Shown: piece by piece, positions 1 through 6,570 of the stretch
Position numbering within the stretch: the first letter of the stretch is position 1
How the letters are laid out: each line of letters opens with the position of its first letter
Assembly: GCA_052387955.1 (NCBI GenBank)
Contig: JBQTIQ010000080.1
Coordinates: forward strand, 1 to 30,887
DNA from: JBQTIQ01 sp052387955
Lineage (GTDB): Bacteria > Actinomycetota > Acidimicrobiia > Acidimicrobiales > JACDCH01
DNA length: 30,887 nt
Direction of reading: 5' to 3'
Notes under the pieces: generated by a model
Told to the model about the DNA's origin: nothing
The model's input: only the letters and a program-made list of their open reading frames with translations
Databases searched by the model: none
Made by a program: the position numbers and the translations under genes

Positions 1-179
1 TCACCGCCCTCAGAGTTCCCGCCCCGCGCGCGGGGGGGCGCCGGTTAACCCACATTCCCCCCGGCCCCCCCCGGGGGGGGGGGGGGGCCCGCCTTGGCCC
101 CACGGGTTGGGGCCCGCGCCCCCCCCCCCGGCCCCGACTCAAGGGTCCTCCACCGTCGAACCTGAGCCGAGGAGCCTTC
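1..179. other. Contig edge, low-complexity G/C runs, then khtT leader
   Basis: The first 130 or so bases hold long C and G homopolymers (around 59-88 and 117-129) that are unlike the intergenic sequence elsewhere in the window. They look like an assembly or sequencing edge artefact. From about 135 on the sequence is normal. It ends in a clear ribosome binding site, GAGGAG at 169-174, five bases before the ATG at 180. I see no gene in this stretch. Confidence 0.6.
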
Positions 180-695
180 ATGACTACGCCCACCCCCCGG
201 TTGGGCCTTTCCCTGGCGGCGGTGACCGAGCAGAGCATGCCCGGCATCGGCCACCGTTTCGACCTGCCCGCCGACGACGGCGCCGCAGTTGTCGTGGTAT
301 TGCACCATTCCGGTCGTCGGGACCTCTACGTGGTCGCGGCCGGGAACGACGAACCCCGGGCATCGGTCACGTTGTCCGATTCTCAGGCCCGCACCCTGGG
401 AGCGATCCTGGCCGGCGCCTACTTCAAGCCGGCGATAGCGGAAGAGATCGAAGCGGTCGTCGGTGGCCTGCTCATCGACTGGGTCACGTTGCGCGCCGAC
501 TCGCCCGGAGCCGGCCAGTCGATCGCCGCCCTCGCCATCCGCCGACGTACGGGAATGACGGTGGCGGCCATCCTGCGCGACCACCAGGCAACGGTGGCAC
601 CCGAGCCGACCGAGGTGCTGCACCCCGGCGACCAGCTGGTGATCCTCGGGCGGCGTGAGGACCTGGCCGGATTCGTCCACCACGTCGTCGGCTGA
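180..695 (+). CDS. khtT: KhtT-type regulatory subunit of a K+/H+ antiporter (TrkA-C domain)
   Basis: This 171-residue soluble protein is the likely cytoplasmic gating subunit of the antiporter encoded next. The C-terminal part, about residues 98-168, reads as an RCK/TrkA-C domain: a hydrophobic strand, the ALAIRRRTGMTV stretch, then LHPGDQLVILGRREDL near the end. This domain usually binds a small ligand and controls potassium export. The N-terminal part, about 10-85, matches the shape of KhtT N-terminal regions. The start is fixed by GAGGAG at 169-174, five bases upstream. The stop overlaps the next start by one base (TGATG), so the two are very probably translated together. The family call rests on domain pattern and partner gene. 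In some KhtT relatives the RCK domain senses cyclic di-AMP or pH, which is notable given the diadenylate-cyclase-like gene 2.2 kb downstream. Confidence 0.85.
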   Translation: MTTPTPRLGLSLAAVTEQSMPGIGHRFDLPADDGAAVVVVLHHSGRRDLYVVAAGNDEPRASVTLSDSQARTLGAILAGAYFKPAIAEEIEAVVGGLLIDWVTLRADSPGAGQSIAALAIRRRTGMTVAAILRDHQATVAPEPTEVLHPGDQLVILGRREDLAGFVHHVVG

Positions 696-1858
696 TGGGT
701 GACGAGCTGGTTGCACTGGGCGGCGCTCTCGTCGCCGCCGGCCTGCTCGCCCGCCTCGGGCGGCGGGTGGGGCTACCGACGATCCCGTTCTTCATGTTCG
801 CCGGCATCCTCTTCGGGCCCAACACCCCCGGGATCGAGCTGGTCGAGCACCCCGAGGAGCTCGAACTGCTCGCGGCGGTCGGGCTGATCATGTTGCTGTT
901 CCACCTCGGCCTCGAGTTCTCCCTCGGTGACCTCGTCTCTGGAGGCCGGCGCCTCCTGGGCGCCGGTGCCGTCTACCTGGCGCTCAACATCGGCGGCGGG
1001 CTCCTCTTCGGCCTGGCCCTGGGATGGGGGGTGGCCGAGGCGTTCGTGATCGCCGGGGCCGTTGGTATCTCGTCGTCGGCCATCGTCACCAAGCTGGTCA
1101 CCGAGCTGCGACGGCTCGCCAACCCCGAGACGAAGCTCATCCTCGGGATCATCGTCGTCGAGGACATCTTCCTCGCCCTGTACCTGGCCGCGCTCCAGCC
1201 CATCCTCGGCGACGCCCAAGGTGCCGGGGAAGCGGTGGCCCAGTTCCTCACCGCTGCCGTCTTCCTGGTCACCCTGGCCTCGGTGGCCCGTTGGGGCGCT
1301 CGCACCGTCGGCAGGCTGCTCGCCTCGCCCGACGACGAGCTGTTGACGGTCGGCTTTGTCGGCCTCGCCGTGCTCGTGGCGGGAGCCGCCGAGAAGCTGG
1401 GCGTGTCGGACGCCATCGGCGCGTTCATGGTCGGGCTGATCCTCGCTGAGAGCCCGGTGGCGGAACGGATCGACCGACTGGTCCTGCCGCTGCGGGACAC
1501 GTTCGCAGCTGTGTTCTTCTTCGCTTTCGGCCTCTCGATCGATCCCAGCGCCATCGGCGGCGTCATCGGCGCCGTGGCCGCGGCAGTGGCCCTGTCTTTC
1601 GTCCTCAATGTCCTCGCCGGCGTCATCGCGGCGCGGGCCCACGGGTTCAAGCGTTCCGCCGCCGCCAACATCGGCCTCACGATCCTCGGACGGGGCGAGT
1701 TCTCGCTGATCCTCGCCAGCCTGGCCGTGGCCGCCGGTCTCGACGCCCGGATCGGGCCCTTCGTGGCTCTCTACGTCCTCGTGCTGGCCGTCGTTGGTCC
1801 GCTGCTGGCGGCGCACTCGCGACTCGTCGGCGACCGCCTCCCGAAGCGTTGGGCATGA
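695..1858 (+). CDS. khtU: Cation:proton antiporter, CPA2 family (KhtU-like)
   Basis: This 387-residue protein is almost entirely hydrophobic, with about 11-13 membrane segments, typical of the Na+/H+ exchanger domain of CPA2 transporters. Conserved-looking parts include the segment around GPNTPGIEL, a helix-break region GISSSAIVTKLVTEL, and the transport-core stretch with ILGIIVVEDIF, where CPA2 proteins carry an acidic residue. A late segment, NIGLTILGRGEFSLI, is also typical. It is expected in the cytoplasmic membrane, exchanging K+ (or another monovalent cation) for protons. It has no fused RCK domain, consistent with the separate regulator overlapping its start. The ion specificity is inferred from the KhtT partner. 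Confidence 0.88.
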   Translation: MGDELVALGGALVAAGLLARLGRRVGLPTIPFFMFAGILFGPNTPGIELVEHPEELELLAAVGLIMLLFHLGLEFSLGDLVSGGRRLLGAGAVYLALNIGGGLLFGLALGWGVAEAFVIAGAVGISSSAIVTKLVTELRRLANPETKLILGIIVVEDIFLALYLAALQPILGDAQGAGEAVAQFLTAAVFLVTLASVARWGARTVGRLLASPDDELLTVGFVGLAVLVAGAAEKLGVSDAIGAFMVGLILAESPVAERIDRLVLPLRDTFAAVFFFAFGLSIDPSAIGGVIGAVAAAVALSFVLNVLAGVIAARAHGFKRSAAANIGLTILGRGEFSLILASLAVAAGLDARIGPFVALYVLVLAVVGPLLAAHSRLVGDRLPKRWA

Positions 1859-1879
1859 CCCTTCACCCTCGGGGGCCGC

Positions 1880-1930
1880 GCCACCGGGCCCCATCGTCGC
1901 CCGGCTCGCTGGCGCTCGCCCGGTCGACCG
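1880..1930 (+). repeat. Intergenic GC-rich element, copy 1 (pairs with 8830-8880)
   Basis: The sequence after khtU resembles the one after katG at 8830-8880. Both have a G-run, a GCGCC stretch, CCCCATCG, then a CGCCCGGCTC core and a CGGTCG end, with about five mismatches over the last 36 bases. It is non-coding, and I infer a small dispersed element. It shares the CGCTGGCGCTCG motif with the larger repeat family near trpC and trpF. Confidence 0.5.
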
Positions 1931-2000
1931 ATCACCCCCGGAGGATCGCAAACGATGGAGCACCAGTGACCGTGTCGTCCATCGAAGAAAGGCGCAGCCC

Positions 2001-2435
2001 ATGACCGCGCGCACCGTGGGACCCGGGCACCGGCCTCGGGGCCACCGGGTCGTCCCCATGCTCCGGAGCCTCTGGCTCGCCCTCATGCTCGCCGTCGTCG
2101 TCCCCCTCGGCGCCGCCGTAGTGGCGTTGAGAGACCCTGCGACCGTCGGCCTGCAGATATCCAATCCCACCGCCTACGCCATCACCGTCGAAGTCGACGA
2201 TGGTCAAGCCCAGGGACTACTTCCTGTCGCCGTCATCGATCGCCGGGCCAGCCGCGCCTTCGAGCACGTCATCGACCAAGGCGACACCTGGGTCTTCCAC
2301 TTCTCCGGCCAAGGACGCGACGGCGGCGAGCTCCGGCTCGGCCGAGCCGAGCTCGAAGCGGCCGGTTGGTCCATCCAGGTCCCCGACGCCGTCGGTACCC
2401 GGCTCGCCGAGCTCGGCGCGCCGCCCACACCTTGA
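2001..2435 (+). CDS. Hypothetical protein with one N-terminal membrane segment
   Basis: I do not recognise a named family. The 144-residue product has a basic N-terminus, a single strong hydrophobic segment at about residues 22-42, and then a roughly 100-residue polar domain predicted to lie outside the membrane. That domain is rich in beta-type patterns, such as LQISNPTAYAITVEVDD and DTWVFHFSGQ, and may be a small beta-sandwich. AAGAAAGG about eight bases upstream of the ATG supports the start. A second in-frame ATG (MLRSLW) at 2058 would leave a shorter signal-anchor form. It is followed 13 bases later by another small membrane gene, so the pair is probably one unit. The coding call rests on codon pattern and the hydrophobic segment. 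Confidence 0.65.
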   Translation: MTARTVGPGHRPRGHRVVPMLRSLWLALMLAVVVPLGAAVVALRDPATVGLQISNPTAYAITVEVDDGQAQGLLPVAVIDRRASRAFEHVIDQGDTWVFHFSGQGRDGGELRLGRAELEAAGWSIQVPDAVGTRLAELGAPPTP

Positions 2436-2448
2436 CGACGGTTCACCG

Positions 2449-2778
2449 ATGCTCAGCGCCACCCACAGACTCCTCCTCTTCTACCTAGGTTTCGGTTACG
2501 TCGTGCTGTTCGGGTGGGCCGCGCTGGCGGCTGACGTCCTCTACGCGCCCACACCGGAGGCGCGCCGGCGGCCAGAACGCATCGGGCGGCTACTGGTACT
2601 GGCCGGGCTGGCCCACCCTGCCCTCGTACTCGCCGGCCGGGACATCATCCGCCAGGCCCGACAAGCCGACGCCGGCCCGGAGGACGGTCCGGCCAGCGCT
2701 ACGGCGACCGGCAAGGTCGACGCCGCACTGGCCGCCTCGCTGACGGTCGCCGGCGTCGTGCTGGCGCTGCTCCACTGA
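2449..2778 (+). CDS. Small integral membrane protein, unknown function
   Basis: The 109-residue product has three hydrophobic stretches: about residues 8-30 (beginning LLLFYLGFGYVVLFGWAALA), 44-62 and 90-108. The loop between the second and third is charged and acidic. Family unknown to me. It lies 13 bases after the preceding membrane protein and probably shares its transcript. The ATG at 2449 is the first start that gives a sensible membrane topology. The longer open frame upstream overlaps the preceding gene and reads as a shadow. The role is unknown. Confidence 0.6.
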   Translation: MLSATHRLLLFYLGFGYVVLFGWAALAADVLYAPTPEARRRPERIGRLLVLAGLAHPALVLAGRDIIRQARQADAGPEDGPASATATGKVDAALAASLTVAGVVLALLH

Positions 2779-2897
2779 GCTCGACCGGTCCGTCGCCGAC
2801 CATGGTTCGACTCCACGCCTAGCTGCGATCTTCTCGAAATAGCCCGTGAGCAGGCCGACGTGTCCGGTCGGGCGCGGTCACGCCAGACTCTCCAGCC

Positions 2898-4262
2898 GTG
2901 CCCTGGTCCCGATCCTCGACCGTCGACGAGCTCCCGCACGACCCGGTCGGGGAGGTGGCGGCCGCTGCGATCGCGGCGATGCTCGGGGAAGCGTCGGTCG
3001 AGCTCGTCTACTCCCCCGAGGACGGCCCGCTCCCGGAGCCGCCCGACGGGCTGGCCACGGCCAGCGCCACCGGACCCGGTCCTCGCGGGTGGCGGGTCAC
3101 GATGGTCGCGCGCCTCGACGACCGTCTGGCGCCGCTGACGACGGCGGCCGGCGCCCCACTCCTCGAGGTCCTCCGTGCCGCTCCCGCCGCCGGCCTGCGG
3201 GCTGCCGCCCAGTTCCCGACCGACCGCCGTGCCGGGGCCGTGACTCTGAGCCCGTCGCTGCAACGTGCGCTGCGGGACACCATCGTCGTCGAGACGCTCG
3301 GCGCTCACCACGGCTGCGCTCTCGGCCAGCCCGTTTCCACGACATTGTTGGCGGCCACCATCGAGTTCCTCATCGAACTGAGCGGCACCAGGGTCGAGTC
3401 CCATGACATCACGCACGGCGTGATCATCAGCAACGTCCTCCCCGACCGGCCCCGGCTCGAGTTCCGGTACCCCGATGACGTGCGGGCCGCCAAGCGGGCC
3501 CCGCTGCTCTTCGACGGCCAACGGTCGGTGCTGGTGGTCGACCCCGAAGGCCGGGCCCGCACCGAACTGCAGCGCCACCGGCTCCAGCGTCTCAACCCGA
3601 GCGCCTCCCCCCTCCGGGGCTTCGTTGCCGAGCTCGCCCACAGCGGTTCGTTCGTCGCCGAGGGGACCCGCCATCTCGGCGGGATCGGCTTCTTCCTCCG
3701 AGCCGACCGCACCATCTGGGTCTTCGCCGACGGCCAGCCGATCCTCATCCGCCGAGGGGAGCGATGGACGGCGTTCCCGCTGGAGCTGGCCACGGCGATC
3801 GCCAACACCATCAGCGCCAGCGCCGCCACCGCCGAGATCCTCGTGCGCGCCGCGTTCATCATCTCGTCCCAACGCCACGGGGCCATCCTGGCCATCGTCG
3901 AGGACCCCGACTCGCTGGCACCGATCGTGTCGGCCAAAGACCGCTACGACCTCCGCAACGCGCTCGACCCCGACGGTATGCAGGCCGAGACCCGCCTTCA
4001 CCACCTGATCGACGCCGAGGACCTCGACGCCCAGACCCTGGCCCGGCTGGCGGCCCTCGACGGCGCCACCATCCTCGACCGCGACGGTCACCTGTTGGCG
4101 TACGGCGCCATCGTCACCAGCTCCGACAGCCAGCACGAGGGAGCCCGCACCGCCGCCGCCAAGACCTTGTCCCACACCGCCGAGATCGTGCTCAAGATCT
4201 CGGCCGACGGTGACATCACGGTGTTCCGCGACGGCGAGGCGTTGGCGAAGCTGCTCAGCTGA
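2898..4262 (+). CDS. Diadenylate-cyclase (DAC) domain protein with large N-terminal sensor-like region
   Basis: This is a 454-residue protein. The C-terminal part, about 310-450, aligns by eye with the DisA_N/DAC fold that makes cyclic di-AMP from two ATP. It has the strand QRHGAILAIVEDPD, an LDGATILDRDG stretch carrying the DGA motif (388-390), AYGAIV, and GARTAAAKTLS (415-425) at the position of the GTRHRAA motif. The DGA motif is intact, but the RHR position reads R417-T418-A419, so activity is uncertain. Residues about 115-300 form an alpha/beta region resembling the N-terminal sensor domains that precede DAC in multidomain proteins (DACNV type). I am not certain of that name. There are no membrane segments, so it is probably cytosolic. 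The start is GTG. Cyclic di-AMP controls potassium transport in many bacteria, and a KhtT/KhtU pair lies just upstream, which gives a plausible functional link. Confidence 0.72.
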   Translation: MPWSRSSTVDELPHDPVGEVAAAAIAAMLGEASVELVYSPEDGPLPEPPDGLATASATGPGPRGWRVTMVARLDDRLAPLTTAAGAPLLEVLRAAPAAGLRAAAQFPTDRRAGAVTLSPSLQRALRDTIVVETLGAHHGCALGQPVSTTLLAATIEFLIELSGTRVESHDITHGVIISNVLPDRPRLEFRYPDDVRAAKRAPLLFDGQRSVLVVDPEGRARTELQRHRLQRLNPSASPLRGFVAELAHSGSFVAEGTRHLGGIGFFLRADRTIWVFADGQPILIRRGERWTAFPLELATAIANTISASAATAEILVRAAFIISSQRHGAILAIVEDPDSLAPIVSAKDRYDLRNALDPDGMQAETRLHHLIDAEDLDAQTLARLAALDGATILDRDGHLLAYGAIVTSSDSQHEGARTAAAKTLSHTAEIVLKISADGDITVFRDGEALAKLLS

Positions 4263-4469
4263 CCGGCGGCTGCTCCTGCTCGATCGTACGGCGCGACGCA
4301 CCGCCGCGGGGGCGGCCGGTCGGTCTCCACGACGCGGTTTCACGGTGCCGGCCAGCATCGTCAGGCGGGTACCGGGCCGACCTCGGCCGCCTGAGAGGCG
4401 ATCGTCGGATCAGCTACGTTGGGCACGAGCCCCGGGCTGGTCGGTTCGGGCGGAGGGGGGTTCTCGGAC

Positions 4470-4742
4470 ATGCCTCGATACATGGTGCAGCGGACATTTC
4501 CCGACGGGTTGCGCATCCCCGTCGACGACTCGGGACGCGAGACCGTCGCCAAGGTCGTCGCCAACAACGCCACCCAGGGTGTGACCTGGCTGCACTCCTA
4601 CGTCACCGGCGACGCCCAGACCACGTTCTGCATCTACGACGGGCCCAGCCCGGACGCGATCCGCAGCGTGGCCGAGCGCAACGGGCTGCCGATCGACAGC
4701 ATCACCGAGGTCAACGTCCTCGACCCGTACTTCTACGCCTGA
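4470..4742 (+). CDS. DUF4242 family small protein
   Basis: This 90-residue protein is of the DUF4242 type, a ferredoxin-fold-like domain. Members are annotated as putative nickel-binding proteins, though the function is poorly established. The N-terminus MPRYMVQRTFPDGL, the middle VTWLHSYVTGDAQTTFCIYD, and the C-terminus PIDSITEVNVLDPYFYA are characteristic. The ATG at 4470 is chosen because it opens exactly at the conserved MPRYMV start. It stands alone, with 207 bases before it and a likely terminator after it. I infer an independent gene. Confidence 0.8.
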   Translation: MPRYMVQRTFPDGLRIPVDDSGRETVAKVVANNATQGVTWLHSYVTGDAQTTFCIYDGPSPDAIRSVAERNGLPIDSITEVNVLDPYFYA

Positions 4743-4751
4743 CCAGTAGGG

Positions 4752-4776
4752 CCTCGGCCCCTCCCGCGGCCCGAGG
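4752..4776 (+). terminator. Putative terminator after the DUF4242 gene
   Basis: CCTCGG (4752-4757) and CCGAGG (4771-4776) pair as a stem extended inward by CC/GG past a C-C mismatch, followed by TT. It begins nine bases after the stop codon. The T tract is short, as usual in high-GC genomes. Confidence 0.45.
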
Positions 4777-4834
4777 TTGACGGACCAGCCGACGGGTAGG
4801 CCTGACCGGGATGAGCCGATCAGGAGTGCCAGAC

Positions 4835-6275
4835 ATGCCCGCGGCGGCCAGGCGTCGTCGACACGGCTGTCTCGCTTCGAGCCCGGCCCGGCCAACGAGG
4901 CCCCTCTCGCTGGTCGTGGCTGGTTGGCTCGTCGTCGCCCTGTTCGGCGCGTGCTCGAACGACGACGCCGAAGCGCCCCCCCGGGGCTGCGGCTGCTGCG
5001 TCGGCGTCCGACGCCGAGCTACCCACGACCCCGGCCGGGGACCAGCTGCGATGGGCCCTGACCGAGGGCGCCGGCGCCGACGATGCCGAGCTTGGCGAAC
5101 ACTTCTCGGCCGACTTCCTGGCCCAAGTCCCTACCGGTGAGCTGCGTACGGTGCTGGCTGGGTTCGACGCCGCCCGGGTCAGCGAGGTGCGCTCGTCGGA
5201 GCCGACCAAGCTCGAGGCGGTCGTCGTGGCCGCTGACGGCTCCGCGCTGACGGCCGAGCTGTCGGTCGAGGCCGGCGAGCCGCACCGCATCAACGGCCTG
5301 TTGTTCGAGGCGGCCCAACTGGCCGCACCCCCCGCGAGTTGGCCCGAGGTGGACGAACGGCTCGGCGCCCTCGCCTCGCGGGCATCGATCGTGGCCGCCG
5401 AGGTCGGAGACGACGGTTCGCTCGCCGCCGTCCACGAACGGGCCAGCGATCAGGCCGGCCCCATCGGTTCGGCGTTCAAGCTCTATGTCCTGGGCGCGCT
5501 GGCCGAGGCGGTGAGCGCCGGCACCGTGGCCTGGGACGACGGCCTGGTCATCGAGGAAGCCGACCGCAGCCTGCCCTCCGGTCGCCTCCAGGACCGGGTG
5601 GGCGAGACCGTCGCGGTGGCCGAAGCGGCCCAGGGGATGATCTCCATCTCCGACAACACGGCCACCGACCTCCTGATCCGCACGCTCGGCCCGCCGGCGG
5701 TCGAGGCCGTCCTCGACCCGATGGGCCTCAGCGCGCAGTCGCGTGCCCGCACGGTCCCGTTCCTGACCACCCGCCAGCTGTTCACGCTGAAGTGGGGATC
5801 GCCACCCGACCTCCTCGCCGAGTACGCCGCCGCGCCCGAGGAGCAGCGCCGGCGCCTGCTGGCCGACCTGCCGGCGGAGCTGCCGCCGACCAGCGCCGTC
5901 GACCCCCGACGGCCGGTCGAGGTCGACCGGGTCGAATGGTTCGCGTCGCCCCGAGAGCTCGCCGCCGCCCAGGTGTACCTCGACCAGCGACGGAACGAGC
6001 CCGGCCTCGAGCCCCTGACCGAGGTCCTGGGCTCGAACCCCGGCCTCCCCCGCGACCCCGCCACCTGGCCCCACGTCGCGTTCAAGGGCGGCAGCGAGCC
6101 CGGCGTGCTCGCCTTGTCGTGGCTGCTGGAGCGCGCTGACGGCCGCCGCTTCGTGGTGGCCCTGGTTGCGTCCGACCCCGACAAGGCCCTCGACGAGGGC
6201 GAGGGCGCCGCCATCGCCAACGGGGCGATCAACCTGCTCGCCGCCGCTGGACAACCTGAGCCGCCGGCGGGATAG
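4835..6275 (+). CDS. Lipoprotein serine hydrolase (class A beta-lactamase fold), frameshifted at a C7 run
   Basis: The first reading frame encodes a lipoprotein signal, a basic region followed by LSLVVAGWLVVALFGAC, with a lipobox cysteine and then SNDDAEAPP. At the run of seven C at 4976-4982 the frame must shift by one base. Beyond it, open coding continues as ASASDAELPTTPAGDQLRWAL and runs uninterrupted to 6275. With one C removed the product is about 480 residues. The catalytic core has GSAFK, the SxxK motif (Ser codon 5469, Lys codon 5478), then SDN (5649-5657) and KGG (6084-6092), the three signatures of penicillin-recognising serine enzymes. AGGAG at 4822-4826, eight bases before the ATG at 4835, sets the start. 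An extracytoplasmic serine hydrolase is likely; real beta-lactam hydrolysis is not shown. The break may be a sequencing error or a true inactivating indel. Confidence 0.8.
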
Positions 6276-6325
6276 CGTCAACTGGCGACGCCGCGCCCGG
6301 ACGTAGTCGGGAACTGGTGTCCAGC

Positions 6326-6335
6326 CAGATCTAGA
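6326..6335. repeat. Left copy of a 10-bp direct repeat flanking the fur/katG block
   Basis: CAGATCTAGA occurs here and again at 8936-8945, enclosing the fur remnant, katG and its terminator. CTAG and AGATCT are rare words in so GC-rich a sequence. The two copies continue as AACCAC and GGCACCAC, so the similarity may extend slightly further. Confidence 0.55.
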
Positions 6336-6346
6336 ACCACTCTGGC

Positions 6347-6535
6347 ATGGGGGTTAGGCTCCGGAGATGTCGAGGGCGACATCCCGTTGACCACGACGCC
6401 CTGCTCCGCCGGCACGGTATGCAGGTCACGGCCCAGCGCCTTGCGGTCCTGCGGGCGGTGTCCGAGCGGCCGCCCAGTGCGGCGGACGACATCGTCAGGA
6501 TCGTACGGGACCGCATCGGCGCGGTCTCACCATGA
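6347..6535 (+). pseudogene. Truncated Fur-family regulator (furA remnant) in front of katG
   Basis: The frame carries only the start of a FurA-type peroxide/iron regulator. DHDALLRRHGMQVTAQRLAV is the usual first helix region, followed by LRAVSERPPSAADDIVRIV and RDRIGAVS. A complete Fur protein is about 140-150 residues and continues with the recognition helix (SRQAVYDTL type) and then the metal-binding dimerisation half. Here the frame stops right after GAVS, and katG begins at once, so about two thirds of the gene is missing. An ATG at 6367 in another frame would give the usual short leader (MSRATS) but hits TGA, so a second lesion near the start is possible. In mycobacteria and relatives furA is co-transcribed with katG and represses it. 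This remnant cannot bind metal and probably not DNA. Confidence 0.75.
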
Positions 6536-6570
6536 GCCACCAGAAGCACCCCGATCGAGAGGAGATGGAC

